This document shows positions 1-6,941 of a stretch of 10,227 nucleotides of DNA, piece by piece (position 1 is the first letter of the stretch; each line of letters begins with the position of its first letter). The stretch lies in contig CAYYMI010000075.1 in NCBI GenBank assembly GCA_964472905.1, positions 1 through 10,227 on the forward strand. The letters run 5' to 3'. The translations under genes and the position numbers were made by a program. This DNA is from Hellea sp964472905. GTDB lineage: Bacteria; Pseudomonadota; Alphaproteobacteria; Caulobacterales; Maricaulaceae. The notes below the pieces were generated by a model, which was not told the DNA's origin, did no database searches, and saw only the letters and a program-made list of their open reading frames with translations.

Positions 1-75
1 CGACGGAGTAAGCAGATAGGCCGGTCATAAGCCCTATTCGTGAATCTCTCAGGCCCAAGAGGACAGCGGGTGGCA
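1..75 (+). promoter_or_regulatory. Glycine riboswitch, 3' aptamer, cut by the window edge
   Basis: This is the 3' part of a glycine-binding aptamer. The conserved core is visible: a GACGGAGTAAGC segment at 2-13, a hairpin with ATAGG (16-20) pairing CCTAT (33-37), and then the family signature CTCTCAGG at 46-53 followed by a GGACAG segment at 61-66. It lies 28 nt before the gcvT start, the usual position for this family ahead of glycine cleavage operons, where glycine binding generally turns expression on. The 5' strand of P1, any first aptamer of a tandem pair, and the promoter are left of the window. The CTCTC at 46-50 could also pair with GAGAG at 84-88, next to the gcvT ribosome binding region. 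That suggests a switch acting on translation, which is inference. Confidence 0.9.
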
Positions 76-102
76 CAGAACGCGAGAGCGGAAAGTGTGC
101 CT

Positions 103-1242
103 ATGTCTGATTTGTCAAAGACCAAACTTCATACCAAACATATCGCGCTCGGCGCAAAGATGATGCCCTTTGCAGGATACGATATGCCCGTTCAATATCC
201 AATGGGCGTGCTCAAAGAGCATCTCCATACGCGCGAAAAGGTGGGTCTCTTTGATGTCTCCCATATGGGGCAGTGCTTTATTACTGCCGATGATGGTACA
301 TTTGAAACGGCGGCCAAGGCACTAGAGACATTAGTACCAGCCTCAATCCAAGACTTAGAACCCGGACAACAACGTTATTCCCAGCTCCTGAACGAAGAGG
401 GCGGAATTCTTGACGATTTGATGATTACCCGTCTTGGGTTTCAGGGCCAAGACCACAGGCTTTATCTCGTCGTGAATGCGGGATGCAAAAATGATGATTT
501 CATCCATATGGAAAAAAATCTGCCTGAGGGTGTGAGCCTAGATTATAAAGACGATGTTTTGTCTTTAATCGCCCTTCAAGGCCCTAAGGCCGTTAATGTC
601 CTTGCTGAATTTAACCCGGCGGTCAAAGACCTCGTCTTTATGACATCGACGGACATCCCATTGACGCAGACGATTTGGGCCCATGTGTCGCGGTCAGGAT
701 ATACGGGTGAGGACGGTTATGAAATCTCGATTAAACATGATGATGTTAATGCATTTGTAGATCTATTACTGGCTCATGATGATGTAGAAATGATCGGTCT
801 TGGCGCGCGCGATAGTTTGCGTCTCGAGGCCGGGCTCTGTCTTTATGGCCATGATATTGATACGAATGTATCGCCCATTGAGGCCGGGTTGTTCTGGTCG
901 ATCCAAAAACATCGCCGCGGCGCGGATGCAGGATATTTAGGGGCAGCGCGCGTGGCTTCTGATCTTGCTGATAAATCCACCAAGCGCCTTGTCGGGATTA
1001 AACCTGAAGGCCGCGCGCCCGCCCGTGAACATACAGAAATTCAAGATATGGACGGCAGCACAATTGGCGAAATTACCAGCGGAGGCTTTGGTCCAACAGC
1101 TGGCGGTCCCGTTGCGATGGGCTATGTCGCTCGCAAGTTTACCAAAGCTGGCACGCCAGTTCAGCTCATTGTCAGGGGTAAGCCCCGCCCTGCAACTGTC
1201 GCGAAAATGCCTTTCGTGCCACATCGTTATTATAGAGGATAA
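103..1242 (+). CDS. gcvT: Aminomethyltransferase, T protein of the glycine cleavage system
   Basis: GcvT takes the aminomethyl group carried on lipoyl-GcvH and transfers the methylene to tetrahydrofolate, releasing ammonia in the cytoplasm. From the ATG at 103 the protein is 379 residues, normal for the family. Visible family motifs are the N-terminal LHTKHIALGAKMMPFAGYDM block (9-28), DVSHMGQ (51-57), the folate-site segment GGILDDL (100-106, with the key Asp in this stretch), SGYTGEDGYE (198-207) and GARDSLRLEAGLCLYGHD (234-251). The frame stays open upstream to an ATG at 40, but that start lies inside the riboswitch and would add 21 residues foreign to the family, so 103 is preferred. The purine-rich GCGGAAAG before it is a modest ribosome binding site. 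It is the first gene of the operon, 10 nt before gcvH. Confidence 0.96.
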   Translation: MSDLSKTKLHTKHIALGAKMMPFAGYDMPVQYPMGVLKEHLHTREKVGLFDVSHMGQCFITADDGTFETAAKALETLVPASIQDLEPGQQRYSQLLNEEGGILDDLMITRLGFQGQDHRLYLVVNAGCKNDDFIHMEKNLPEGVSLDYKDDVLSLIALQGPKAVNVLAEFNPAVKDLVFMTSTDIPLTQTIWAHVSRSGYTGEDGYEISIKHDDVNAFVDLLLAHDDVEMIGLGARDSLRLEAGLCLYGHDIDTNVSPIEAGLFWSIQKHRRGADAGYLGAARVASDLADKSTKRLVGIKPEGRAPAREHTEIQDMDGSTIGEITSGGFGPTAGGPVAMGYVARKFTKAGTPVQLIVRGKPRPATVAKMPFVPHRYYRG

Positions 1243-1252
1243 AGGAGGACTT

Positions 1253-1624
1253 ATGTCTATATATTTTACTGAAGATCACGAATGGATCAAAGTTGACGGG
1301 GATAGCGGGACAGTCGGCATCACGCCCTATGCGGCAGGTCAGCTCGGCGATGTTGTTTATGTTGAGCTGCCTGATGTTGGGACGGAATTTGGCAAAGGCG
1401 ACGAAGCCGCCGTTGTGGAGAGTGTCAAAGCGGCCTCTGAAGTTTATGCTCCTGTGAGCGGCCAAGTCATAGAAGTTAACGGCGCGCTCGAAGACGCGCC
1501 TGAAACAGTCAATGCCTCAGCCGATGATAAAGGCTGGTTTCTGAAAATGAAAATTGCAGATGCATCAGAGCTTGATAGCTTGATGAACTCTGAGGCTTAT
1601 AAAACCTATTGCGACGGATTATAA
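1253..1624 (+). CDS. gcvH: Glycine cleavage system H protein (lipoyl carrier)
   Basis: GcvH is the small lipoylated shuttle that carries the aminomethyl intermediate from the P protein to the T protein and then presents the dihydrolipoyl arm to the L protein. The product is 123 residues, typical of the family. The opening FTEDHEWI (5-12), the VGITPYAAGQLGD stretch (21-33) and VESVKAASEVYAP (55-67) are diagnostic; Lys59 is the expected lipoylation site. The C-terminal half carries the usual NASADDKGWFLKMKI segment. The start is fixed by a strong AGGAGG at 1243-1248, four bases before the ATG. The frame is open back to position 965, but that extension only reads through gcvT in another frame. 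One base separates its stop from the next start, so translational coupling is likely. Confidence 0.97.
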   Translation: MSIYFTEDHEWIKVDGDSGTVGITPYAAGQLGDVVYVELPDVGTEFGKGDEAAVVESVKAASEVYAPVSGQVIEVNGALEDAPETVNASADDKGWFLKMKIADASELDSLMNSEAYKTYCDGL

Positions 1625-1625
1625 T

Positions 1626-2252
1626 ATGCATCCTGCGGCCACTTTCCGTGTTGATGAAAAAACCGAAGCTTTAGCGTTCATTGCGGCTCATCCCTTTGCG
1701 ACACTTGCGGTTAATGGCGCAGATGGTCCTGTCACGGCTTTAGTGCCTTTGGTGATAGATAGCTCTGGACAGAATTTACTCGGGCATGTCGCGCGTACCA
1801 ATTCATTTTGGCAAGCAGCGCAAATGAGTGAACATAAAGCTGTCGCTGTTTTTCAGGGAGCTGATGCTTATGTATCATCGTCTAGCTATCCGTCTAAGGC
1901 AGATCATGGCCGTGTTGTTCCAACATGGAATTATATGGCCGTTGAAATTCGCGGGAATATTAAGGTTGAAACGAAATCTGAGGCTATGTTGCCCTTTCTA
2001 ACGGCCCTAACCGATAAGATGGAATCTCATCGTGATTTACCGTGGGAAGTTTCCGATGCTCCTGAAGATTATATCGCGAAGTTATCACGCGCTATCGTCG
2101 GGTTTAGCCTGAAAATTGACGAGATTACCTATGTTAGAAAATTGAGTCAGAACAAGTCTGAGGCAGACAAGCAAGGCGTCATAACATCTCTTGAAATGTC
2201 AGAAAATCATCAAGACCGCCTTGTGGCACACGCCATGAAGCAGGAAAGCTAA
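1626..2252 (+). CDS. PaiB-family FMN-binding protein (split-barrel flavoprotein)
   Basis: This 208-residue protein matches the PaiB / FMN-binding negative transcriptional regulator family, whose members have an FMN-binding split beta-barrel like pyridoxamine-phosphate oxidases. Supporting motifs in order are HPFATLAV (22-29), GHVARTNSFW (53-62), YVSSSSYP (82-89), RVVPTWNYMAVEIRG (96-110), VGFSLKIDEI (158-167) and KLSQNKS (172-178). The length fits the family. Family members are often annotated as regulators by analogy with Bacillus PaiB, but I see no DNA-binding domain and a flavin-dependent enzymatic role is as likely. It starts one base after the gcvH stop and ends directly against the next ATG, so it is embedded in the glycine cleavage transcript. 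A link to that pathway is suggested by position only. The symbol paiB is withheld because function in this host is unknown. Confidence 0.85.
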   Translation: MHPAATFRVDEKTEALAFIAAHPFATLAVNGADGPVTALVPLVIDSSGQNLLGHVARTNSFWQAAQMSEHKAVAVFQGADAYVSSSSYPSKADHGRVVPTWNYMAVEIRGNIKVETKSEAMLPFLTALTDKMESHRDLPWEVSDAPEDYIAKLSRAIVGFSLKIDEITYVRKLSQNKSEADKQGVITSLEMSENHQDRLVAHAMKQES

Positions 2253-2624
2253 ATGCCTAACCTCATTCCTATATTATTTTATGCCTTAGCCATTGTTATT
2301 CATGGTGTCCCTGCGCTTTCTGCTTTTTCTCCGTCTCGCATGGCGCAGCTTTACGGTATCTCTGATCAGGACAATGTTCTTATGACACTGGTCCAACACC
2401 GGGCTGTGTTGTTTGGTCTTGTCGCCGCGGCCTGTATTTACGCGGCTCATACTCCATCTGTGCGTTGGCCAGTTCTCATTGGGACGGTCATCAGCATGGC
2501 TGCCTTTATTTTAATTGCCATTCCGCGCGGACAGTTGTCGGGCCCGCTCAGTAAAATTGCTTATGTGGATGGCCTTGGTTTAATTATTGCCGCAATCCTT
2601 GCGGTGCTTTTGGTGAGGAGTTAG
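2253..2624 (+). CDS. Small four-helix membrane protein of unknown function
   Basis: This 123-residue hydrophobic protein has four probable membrane helices at about residues 4-24, 45-65, 71-90 and 104-121. A conserved-looking QHRAVLFGL segment (48-56) begins helix two. It resembles a group of small proteobacterial membrane proteins that I recall being mislabelled in databases as phosphopantetheine adenylyltransferase; nothing here looks like a nucleotidyltransferase, and that recollection should be checked. No catalytic or binding motif is evident. The ATG follows the stop of the upstream gene with no gap, and an AGGAAA at 2242-2247 could serve as its ribosome binding site. The GAGGAG at 2615-2620 inside its last codons serves the following gcvPA. 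It is certainly co-transcribed with the gcv genes, but its role is unknown. Confidence 0.8.
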   Translation: MPNLIPILFYALAIVIHGVPALSAFSPSRMAQLYGISDQDNVLMTLVQHRAVLFGLVAAACIYAAHTPSVRWPVLIGTVISMAAFILIAIPRGQLSGPLSKIAYVDGLGLIIAAILAVLLVRS

Positions 2625-2626
2625 AT

Positions 2627-3967
2627 ATGCGTTATCTCCCTTTAAATGCGAGCGATCGCTCGCAAATGCTTGATGTTATAGGCGTTGATAATATTGATGC
2701 CTTATTTGAGGATGTGCCCAAACCCGCGCGTCTTAAAACACTTGTCGACTTACCACTCCATCAATCCGAGCAGGCGGTTGAACGCCATATGAGCCGTCTT
2801 TCCAGTAAATCAATCTCGGCCTCTAGTGTTCCGTTTTTTTGCGGGGCAGGGGCTTATAAACATCATATTCCGGCGACAGTCGATCATCTGATCCAACGCT
2901 CGGAATTTCTAACGGCCTATACGCCTTACCAGCCGGAAATCAGCCAAGGCACGCTGCAAGCTTTGTTCGAGTTTCAAACGCAAGTCGCGCTCCTCACAGG
3001 CATGGAAGTCGCGAATGCGTCTATGTATGATGGCTCCACCGCTTGCGCCGAAGCCGTTGTGATGGCCAAGCGGGTGACGCGTAAAACCAAAGCCATCCTC
3101 GCGCCGGGGCTGCATCCACATTATGCCGCCGCGACACAGACTTTGGCCTCAACGCTGGACATAGCGATTAATGAGGTTGCGTCTGAAATTGGTAAAGATG
3201 CCTCTGTCATTGATTTGATTACGGATGAAACGGCCTGTGTTGTGGTGCAGTCACCGAATGTCTTTGGCGAGATTGTGGACCTCACCCCGATTGCCGAGAA
3301 AGCTCACGCGCATAAAGCGTTGTTAATCGCGGTCTTTACTGAACCCGTTGCACTGGGCGCAATTAAATCACCGGGCGAGCAGGGCGCAGATATCGTTGTC
3401 GGCGAAGGGCAAGGCCTTGGCGTTGGCCTTAACTTTGGCGGGCCACATGTCGGGCTCTTTGCGTGTCGCCAGAAACTTGTGCGCCAAATGCCGGGCCGCG
3501 TGTGCGGTGAAACTGTCGACGCCAATGGCGAGCGCGGCTTTGTTCTGACGCTCTCCACGCGCGAGCAACATATTCGCCGCGAAAAAGCGACCTCTAATAT
3601 TTGCACGAATAGCGGACTTTGTTGTTTGGCTTTCACCATCCATATGAGCTTGCTCGGCGATGCAGGCCTCAAACGAATGGCGGCGCTTAATCATGAAAGG
3701 GCATGTGAACTTGCGGATGTGATTGACGGCATTAAAGGCGCGCAGGTTTTAAACGAGACATTTTTCAATGAGTTTACAGTGAAACTCAATAAGCCCGCTG
3801 CGGAGATTGTCGAAGCTCTAGCTAAGAAAGATATTCTTGGCGGAGTGCCTTTCTCTCGAATTTCAGCTGGTCAGCACGAAGACTTACTTCTCGTTTGCGC
3901 AACTGAAATCGTAACGGACGAAGATATTCAGGCTTTCGGCAAAGCGCTTGGGGAGATGTTGTCATGA
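2627..3967 (+). CDS. gcvPA: Glycine dehydrogenase (decarboxylating), P-protein subunit 1
   Basis: This is the alpha half of the split P protein. With GcvPB it forms the PLP enzyme that decarboxylates glycine and loads the aminomethyl group onto lipoyl-GcvH. The 446-residue length is standard for subunit 1. Family motifs are FFCGAGAYKHHIPA (70-83), SEFLTAYTPYQPEISQGTLQ (92-111), LFEFQTQVALLTGMEVANAS (113-132) and MYDGSTA (133-139). Later come the conserved GFVLTLSTREQHIRREKATSN region and the NICTN stretch. The start is set by GAGGAG at 2615-2620, six bases before the ATG and inside the previous gene. An 18-bp perfect palindrome covers codons 7-13. The TGA stop overlaps the gcvPB start as ATGA, typical of coupled, equimolar synthesis of two subunits. 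Confidence 0.97.
   Translation: MRYLPLNASDRSQMLDVIGVDNIDALFEDVPKPARLKTLVDLPLHQSEQAVERHMSRLSSKSISASSVPFFCGAGAYKHHIPATVDHLIQRSEFLTAYTPYQPEISQGTLQALFEFQTQVALLTGMEVANASMYDGSTACAEAVVMAKRVTRKTKAILAPGLHPHYAAATQTLASTLDIAINEVASEIGKDASVIDLITDETACVVVQSPNVFGEIVDLTPIAEKAHAHKALLIAVFTEPVALGAIKSPGEQGADIVVGEGQGLGVGLNFGGPHVGLFACRQKLVRQMPGRVCGETVDANGERGFVLTLSTREQHIRREKATSNICTNSGLCCLAFTIHMSLLGDAGLKRMAALNHERACELADVIDGIKGAQVLNETFFNEFTVKLNKPAAEIVEALAKKDILGGVPFSRISAGQHEDLLLVCATEIVTDEDIQAFGKALGEMLS
2647..2664. repeat. 18-bp perfect palindrome near the start of gcvPA
   Basis: The sequence TGCGAGCGATCGCTCGCA is identical to its reverse complement. It lies 20 bases after the gcvPA ATG, within codons 7-13. In RNA it could fold as a 7-bp stem with a GATC loop close to the ribosome binding site; in DNA it could be a dimeric protein site. 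It is also compatible with coding constraint alone, since it encodes the ordinary stretch NASDRSQ. Confidence 0.6.
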
Positions 3968-5529
3968 AAACCGAAGGACGAACAACAACGCCTGTCGCCA
4001 GCAATTCTAATGACGTCAAAACCGTTTCTGGCAATAAGGCATTGGAACAAGCCACAAGACTTATTTTTGAAACGGGCACACTGCAAAGTACGGGTGTGGA
4101 TTTGCCTACACCTAAAGTCATAAGCTCTCGCCTTGGCGGTCATGCCCGCCAAGGCGCTATCGGTTTGCCGGGCCTTAGTGAGCCTGAAACGCTGCGCCAT
4201 TATGTGCGCCTTTCCCAGAAAAATTACGCCATTGACCTCGGGGTTTATCCGCTGGGTTCTTGCACAATGAAACACAATCCACGGCTTAATGAAAAAGTCG
4301 CGCGTATGCCCGGCTTTGGCGATGTCCATCCTTTGCAGCCGATTTCGACCGTACAAGGGGCGTTGGAATTAATGCATGAACTCTCCCATTGGTTGATGAT
4401 GCTTTGCAACATGCCAGCTGTTGCTCTGACCCCCAAAGCGGGCGCTCATGGCGAGCTTTGCGGGATGATGGCGATCCGCGCTCGGCTTGACGCAGATGGG
4501 ATGAGCCATAAACGCCGCGTCCTTGTCCCCGAAAGCGCTCATGGCACCAATCCCGCCACCGCTGTACAATGTGGGTTCATCTGCGATGAAATCCCGGCCA
4601 ATGATAAGGGCCGTGTGGATATGGATGTGCTTCGAGACAAACTTGATGGTCTTGGCAAAGATAGCGACATTGCGGGTATCATGTTGACCAATCCCAATAC
4701 CTGCGGATTGTTTGAAAATGATATCATCGAAATAGCTGAGCTCATCCATAAAGCCGGCGGTTATTTTTATTGCGATGGCGCGAATTTTAACGCCCTCGTT
4801 GGCCGCGTTCGCCCGGGCGATCTTGGTGTCGATGCGATGCACATTAATCTCCATAAGACATTTAGCACACCGCATGGCGGCGGCGGTCCAGGCTCTGGCC
4901 CAACAGTTCTTTCGGACGCTCTCAAAGATCATGCCCCTGTGCCCTATGTAATTAAAACCAAGGATGGTTTTGATTTGGTCGAGCATGCGAATGACGCTAG
5001 CTTTGGCCGCATGTGCGCCTTTCATGGCCAAATGGGCATGTATAGCCGCGCGCTTACTTATATGATGAGCCACGGTTCGGACGGCCTTAAACAAGCCACC
5101 GAAGATGCCGTGCTGAATGCCAATTATGTTCAGGCTTCGCTATCTGATGTTATGACGCCAGCCTTTGGCGGCACCTGTATGCATGAAGCATTATTTGATG
5201 ATCGTTTCCTCAAAGATACGGGCGTTGAAACCCTGGATTTTGCCAAGGCGATGATTGATGAAGGCTATCACCCCATGACCATGTATTTCCCTTTGGTTGT
5301 GCATGGGGCTATGCTGATTGAACCCACAGAGTCAGAGAGCAAGCAGGAGCTTGACCGCTTTATTCGCTCTATGAGGCACCTTGCGCAGCGTGCTAAATCT
5401 AGCGACGTAGACAGCTTTAAACAAGCCCCTGTCTATGCCCCCAAGCGCCGTCTTGATGAAACCCAAGCCGCCCGAAAACCTGTGCTACGCTGGAGCCCGC
5501 CAAGCGAAACAGCCGAGGTCGCGGAATAA
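3964..5529 (+). CDS. gcvPB: Glycine dehydrogenase (decarboxylating), P-protein subunit 2 (PLP-binding)
   Basis: This is the beta half of the split P protein, carrying the catalytic pyridoxal phosphate site. The 521 residues fit subunit 2, with a somewhat long polar N-terminus (about 1-25). Motifs are YPLGSCTMKHNP (95-106), LTPKAGAHGELCG (155-167), SAHGTNPATA (191-200), the aspartate-containing CDGANFNA (270-277) and HINLHKTFSTPHGGGGPGSGP (293-313). Lys298 is the expected Schiff-base lysine for PLP. The gene overlaps gcvPA by four bases. An 11-bp perfect GC-rich hairpin (4129-4156) lies within codons 56-65. It is the last gene of the operon: its TAA is immediately followed by a terminator hairpin. 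The C-terminal tail after about residue 490 is charged and poorly conserved in appearance. Confidence 0.97.
   Translation: MKTEGRTTTPVASNSNDVKTVSGNKALEQATRLIFETGTLQSTGVDLPTPKVISSRLGGHARQGAIGLPGLSEPETLRHYVRLSQKNYAIDLGVYPLGSCTMKHNPRLNEKVARMPGFGDVHPLQPISTVQGALELMHELSHWLMMLCNMPAVALTPKAGAHGELCGMMAIRARLDADGMSHKRRVLVPESAHGTNPATAVQCGFICDEIPANDKGRVDMDVLRDKLDGLGKDSDIAGIMLTNPNTCGLFENDIIEIAELIHKAGGYFYCDGANFNALVGRVRPGDLGVDAMHINLHKTFSTPHGGGGPGSGPTVLSDALKDHAPVPYVIKTKDGFDLVEHANDASFGRMCAFHGQMGMYSRALTYMMSHGSDGLKQATEDAVLNANYVQASLSDVMTPAFGGTCMHEALFDDRFLKDTGVETLDFAKAMIDEGYHPMTMYFPLVVHGAMLIEPTESESKQELDRFIRSMRHLAQRAKSSDVDSFKQAPVYAPKRRLDETQAARKPVLRWSPPSETAEVAE
4129..4156 (+). repeat. Perfect 11-bp GC-rich hairpin inside gcvPB
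   Basis: CGCCTTGGCGG (4129-4139) is followed by a six-base loop TCATGC and then the exact complement CCGCCAAGGCG (4146-4156). It encodes residues around LGGHARQG near the N-terminal end of the subunit. No T-run follows, so it is not an intrinsic terminator. Its strength suggests pausing, RNA stability or subunit balance as possible roles, but chance within GC-rich coding sequence is not excluded. Confidence 0.55.
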
Positions 5530-5552
5530 AAAAGCCGCCCATAAGGACGGCT
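5528..5552. terminator. Intrinsic terminator between convergent gcv and atp operons
   Basis: AGCCGCCC (5533-5540) pairs with GGACGGCT (5545-5552) around an ATAA loop, an 8-bp stem with one C-A mismatch read on the + strand (paired G-U on the - strand). Read on the - strand, the stem is followed directly by a run of six T, a textbook terminator for the atp transcript ending at atpF. Read on the + strand it sits three bases after the gcvPB stop and is followed by AAATAATTTT, a weaker U tract, so it may serve both directions. Confidence 0.85.
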
Positions 5553-5570
5553 AAATAATTTTGAAATCCA

Positions 5571-5592
5571 AAAGTGTTTACCCTAACACTTT
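5571..5592 (-). repeat. Inverted repeat over the atpF stop codon
   Basis: AAAGTGTT (5571-5578) and AACACTTT (5585-5592) are exact complements with a six-base loop that includes most of the atpF stop codon. On the - strand it precedes the main terminator by about 20 bases and is followed by only four T. It may protect the transcript's 3' end or act as a weak first terminator. Confidence 0.5.
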
Positions 5593-6111
5593 GCCCATTT
5601 GCGCAATGCCGTCTTTGATGAGGTTTGCGTGTTGCGCGGATTTCATATCTTTTCGCAAGATGGCTTCGGCCGCTTCTAGAGAGACATCCGCCGCGCGGGC
5701 GCGAACTTCATTGAGCGCTTGTGTTTCCGCGGACTTAATCTTGGCTTCTGCCATAGCCGTTCTACGCTCAAGCCGGTCAGCCATGTCTTTACGGGCATTG
5801 ACGGCCATAACTTCTGCGTCATGGCGAGCCTGCTTTACAATGTCTTCAGCAAGGTCTTCGGCTCCTTTTTGCTTGCGCTTATAGGAGGCGAGTAGGGCTT
5901 GCGCTTCTTCACGTAGACGTCTTGCTTCGGCGAGCTCTTCACTAATTTTAGTCGACCGTTCATCCAAAGCTTTACCGATAGCTTTGTGAACGCCTTTAAA
6001 CACCAAAAACCCAAGGAATGTCAGAACACAAATCGCGACCCAAAATGTTGGATCGGCATAAAGCGGTGTTCCGGCGGCAGCTGCGTGAATAAGGATAGCT
6101 TGAAGCGACAT
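5578..6111 (-). CDS. atpF: F0F1 ATP synthase subunit b (peripheral stalk)
   Basis: This is one of two b-type subunits that link the membrane a/c motor to F1 as the peripheral stalk. The protein has 177 residues. It carries one membrane helix at about 21-41 (PTFWVAICVLTFLGFLVF), followed by a long charged helical region from about 45 to 150 rich in Ala, Glu, Lys and Arg, as expected of the dimeric stalk. The N-terminus before the helix is short and faces the periplasm in this family. It is the last gene of the operon, three bases after the b' stop; the AAGGA ribosome binding site lies in the last codons of the b' gene. The order b' then b, and the better match of the preceding gene to b', decide which subunit this is. 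Confidence 0.92.
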   Translation of the reverse strand: MSLQAILIHAAAAGTPLYADPTFWVAICVLTFLGFLVFKGVHKAIGKALDERSTKISEELAEARRLREEAQALLASYKRKQKGAEDLAEDIVKQARHDAEVMAVNARKDMADRLERRTAMAEAKIKSAETQALNEVRARAADVSLEAAEAILRKDMKSAQHANLIKDGIAQMGKVLG

Positions 6112-6114
6112 GAT

Positions 6115-6642
6115 TTATCCTTTCACACTTGAGATAGCCGTTTTTACGCGGCTCGCCGTGGATTTAACACCAGCAAGTTTTTCAATGATATCACCGACTG
6201 TATTGGCCGCAACATCATCGATTTTACCAAGAGCCGCTGTCTTGATTGTACGAATACGCTCATCTGCTTCGATCTGCTTACGGGCAAATTGCTCGTCCGC
6301 GACTTCCGCCTCCGCCGTCAACTCTTCATCAACAGACTTACGCGTTGTCTCGGCTATATTATGCGCCTTGGCTTTGGCATCCGCCAAAGCGCGCTCATAG
6401 TCAGCTTGGGCTTGCGTGGCTTGTTGCTGCATCCGCGAGGCTTCGTCTAAATCATCCGCTATCCGGTCGCCTCGATCTGTGAGGCCTTGTCCAATTTTAG
6501 GCAGGATAAATTTTGAGAGAATGAAATACATAATCCCAAAGGTCAGGAAGAGCCAGAAAATCTGACCCACCCATGTTTCAATGGCAAATTGCGGCATTCC
6601 GCCAGAGGCAGCTTCCGCAGCATGTGATTTTTCTGCAGCCAT
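6115..6642 (-). CDS. atpF': F0F1 ATP synthase subunit b' (second peripheral stalk subunit)
   Basis: This is the b' subunit, which pairs with b to form the heterodimeric stalk in alphaproteobacteria, cyanobacteria and chloroplasts (also called AtpG or AtpX in some annotations). The product is 175 residues with a 20-residue polar, Ala-rich leader. Next comes a membrane helix at about 26-46 (GQIFWLFLTFGIMYFILSKF), then the family pattern LPKIGQGLTDRGDRIADDLDEA (47-68), and a long helical stalk rich in Ala, Gln, Glu and Lys. The start has a good TAGGAG ribosome binding site in the 42-base gap after atpE. Its presence beside a separate b gene is the strongest taxonomic clue in the window. Confidence 0.93.
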   Translation of the reverse strand: MAAEKSHAAEAASGGMPQFAIETWVGQIFWLFLTFGIMYFILSKFILPKIGQGLTDRGDRIADDLDEASRMQQQATQAQADYERALADAKAKAHNIAETTRKSVDEELTAEAEVADEQFARKQIEADERIRTIKTAALGKIDDVAANTVGDIIEKLAGVKSTASRVKTAISSVKG

Positions 6643-6684
6643 TATGACTCTCCTAAAAGACGTTAGCCTATAAGATATTTAAGC

Positions 6685-6912
6685 CTAGGATCCGAACAGG
6701 ATAATCATCGCCAAAACGAAACCGAACAAGCCAGTCGCTTCGCAAAGGGCAAAGCCTAAAAGAAGGTTTGTGCGCTGTGAGGCGGCGGCTGATGGGTTAC
6801 GAAGGGCGCCAGAAAGGTAGCTCCCAAAGATGTTACCAATACCAAGACCGGCTCCGATCAGGGCCATACCTGCAAGGCCGGCTCCGATATATTTTGCTGC
6901 TTCTGCTTCCAT
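6685..6912 (-). CDS. atpE: F0F1 ATP synthase subunit c (proton-carrying ring)
   Basis: This is the 75-residue proteolipid that forms the rotating c ring. It is a helical hairpin: helix one (about 8-33) has the glycine ladder GAGLGIGNIFG (20-30), the polar loop carries the conserved RNP (38-40), and helix two (about 48-73) holds the proton-binding carboxylate Glu58 in ALCEATGLFGF. The sequence around Glu58 shows no sodium-binding signature that I can be sure of, so proton coupling is assumed. The ATG is preceded by AGGAGAACCATC, a strong ribosome binding site, as expected for the most abundant F0 subunit. It starts 29 bases after the atpB stop. Confidence 0.96.
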   Translation of the reverse strand: MEAEAAKYIGAGLAGMALIGAGLGIGNIFGSYLSGALRNPSAAASQRTNLLLGFALCEATGLFGFVLAMIILFGS

Positions 6913-6941
6913 GATGGTTCTCCTAGAATAATGGAATAAGA

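Noticed and set aside
40..102. Upstream ATG extending gcvT by 21 residues
   Set aside because: It lies inside the conserved riboswitch core and the added residues do not resemble GcvT; the ATG at 103 gives the normal N-terminus and length.
4369..5094. Long minus-strand frame of 241 codons opposite gcvPB
   Set aside because: It is a shadow of the strongly conserved gcvPB gene; the codon pattern belongs to the + strand.
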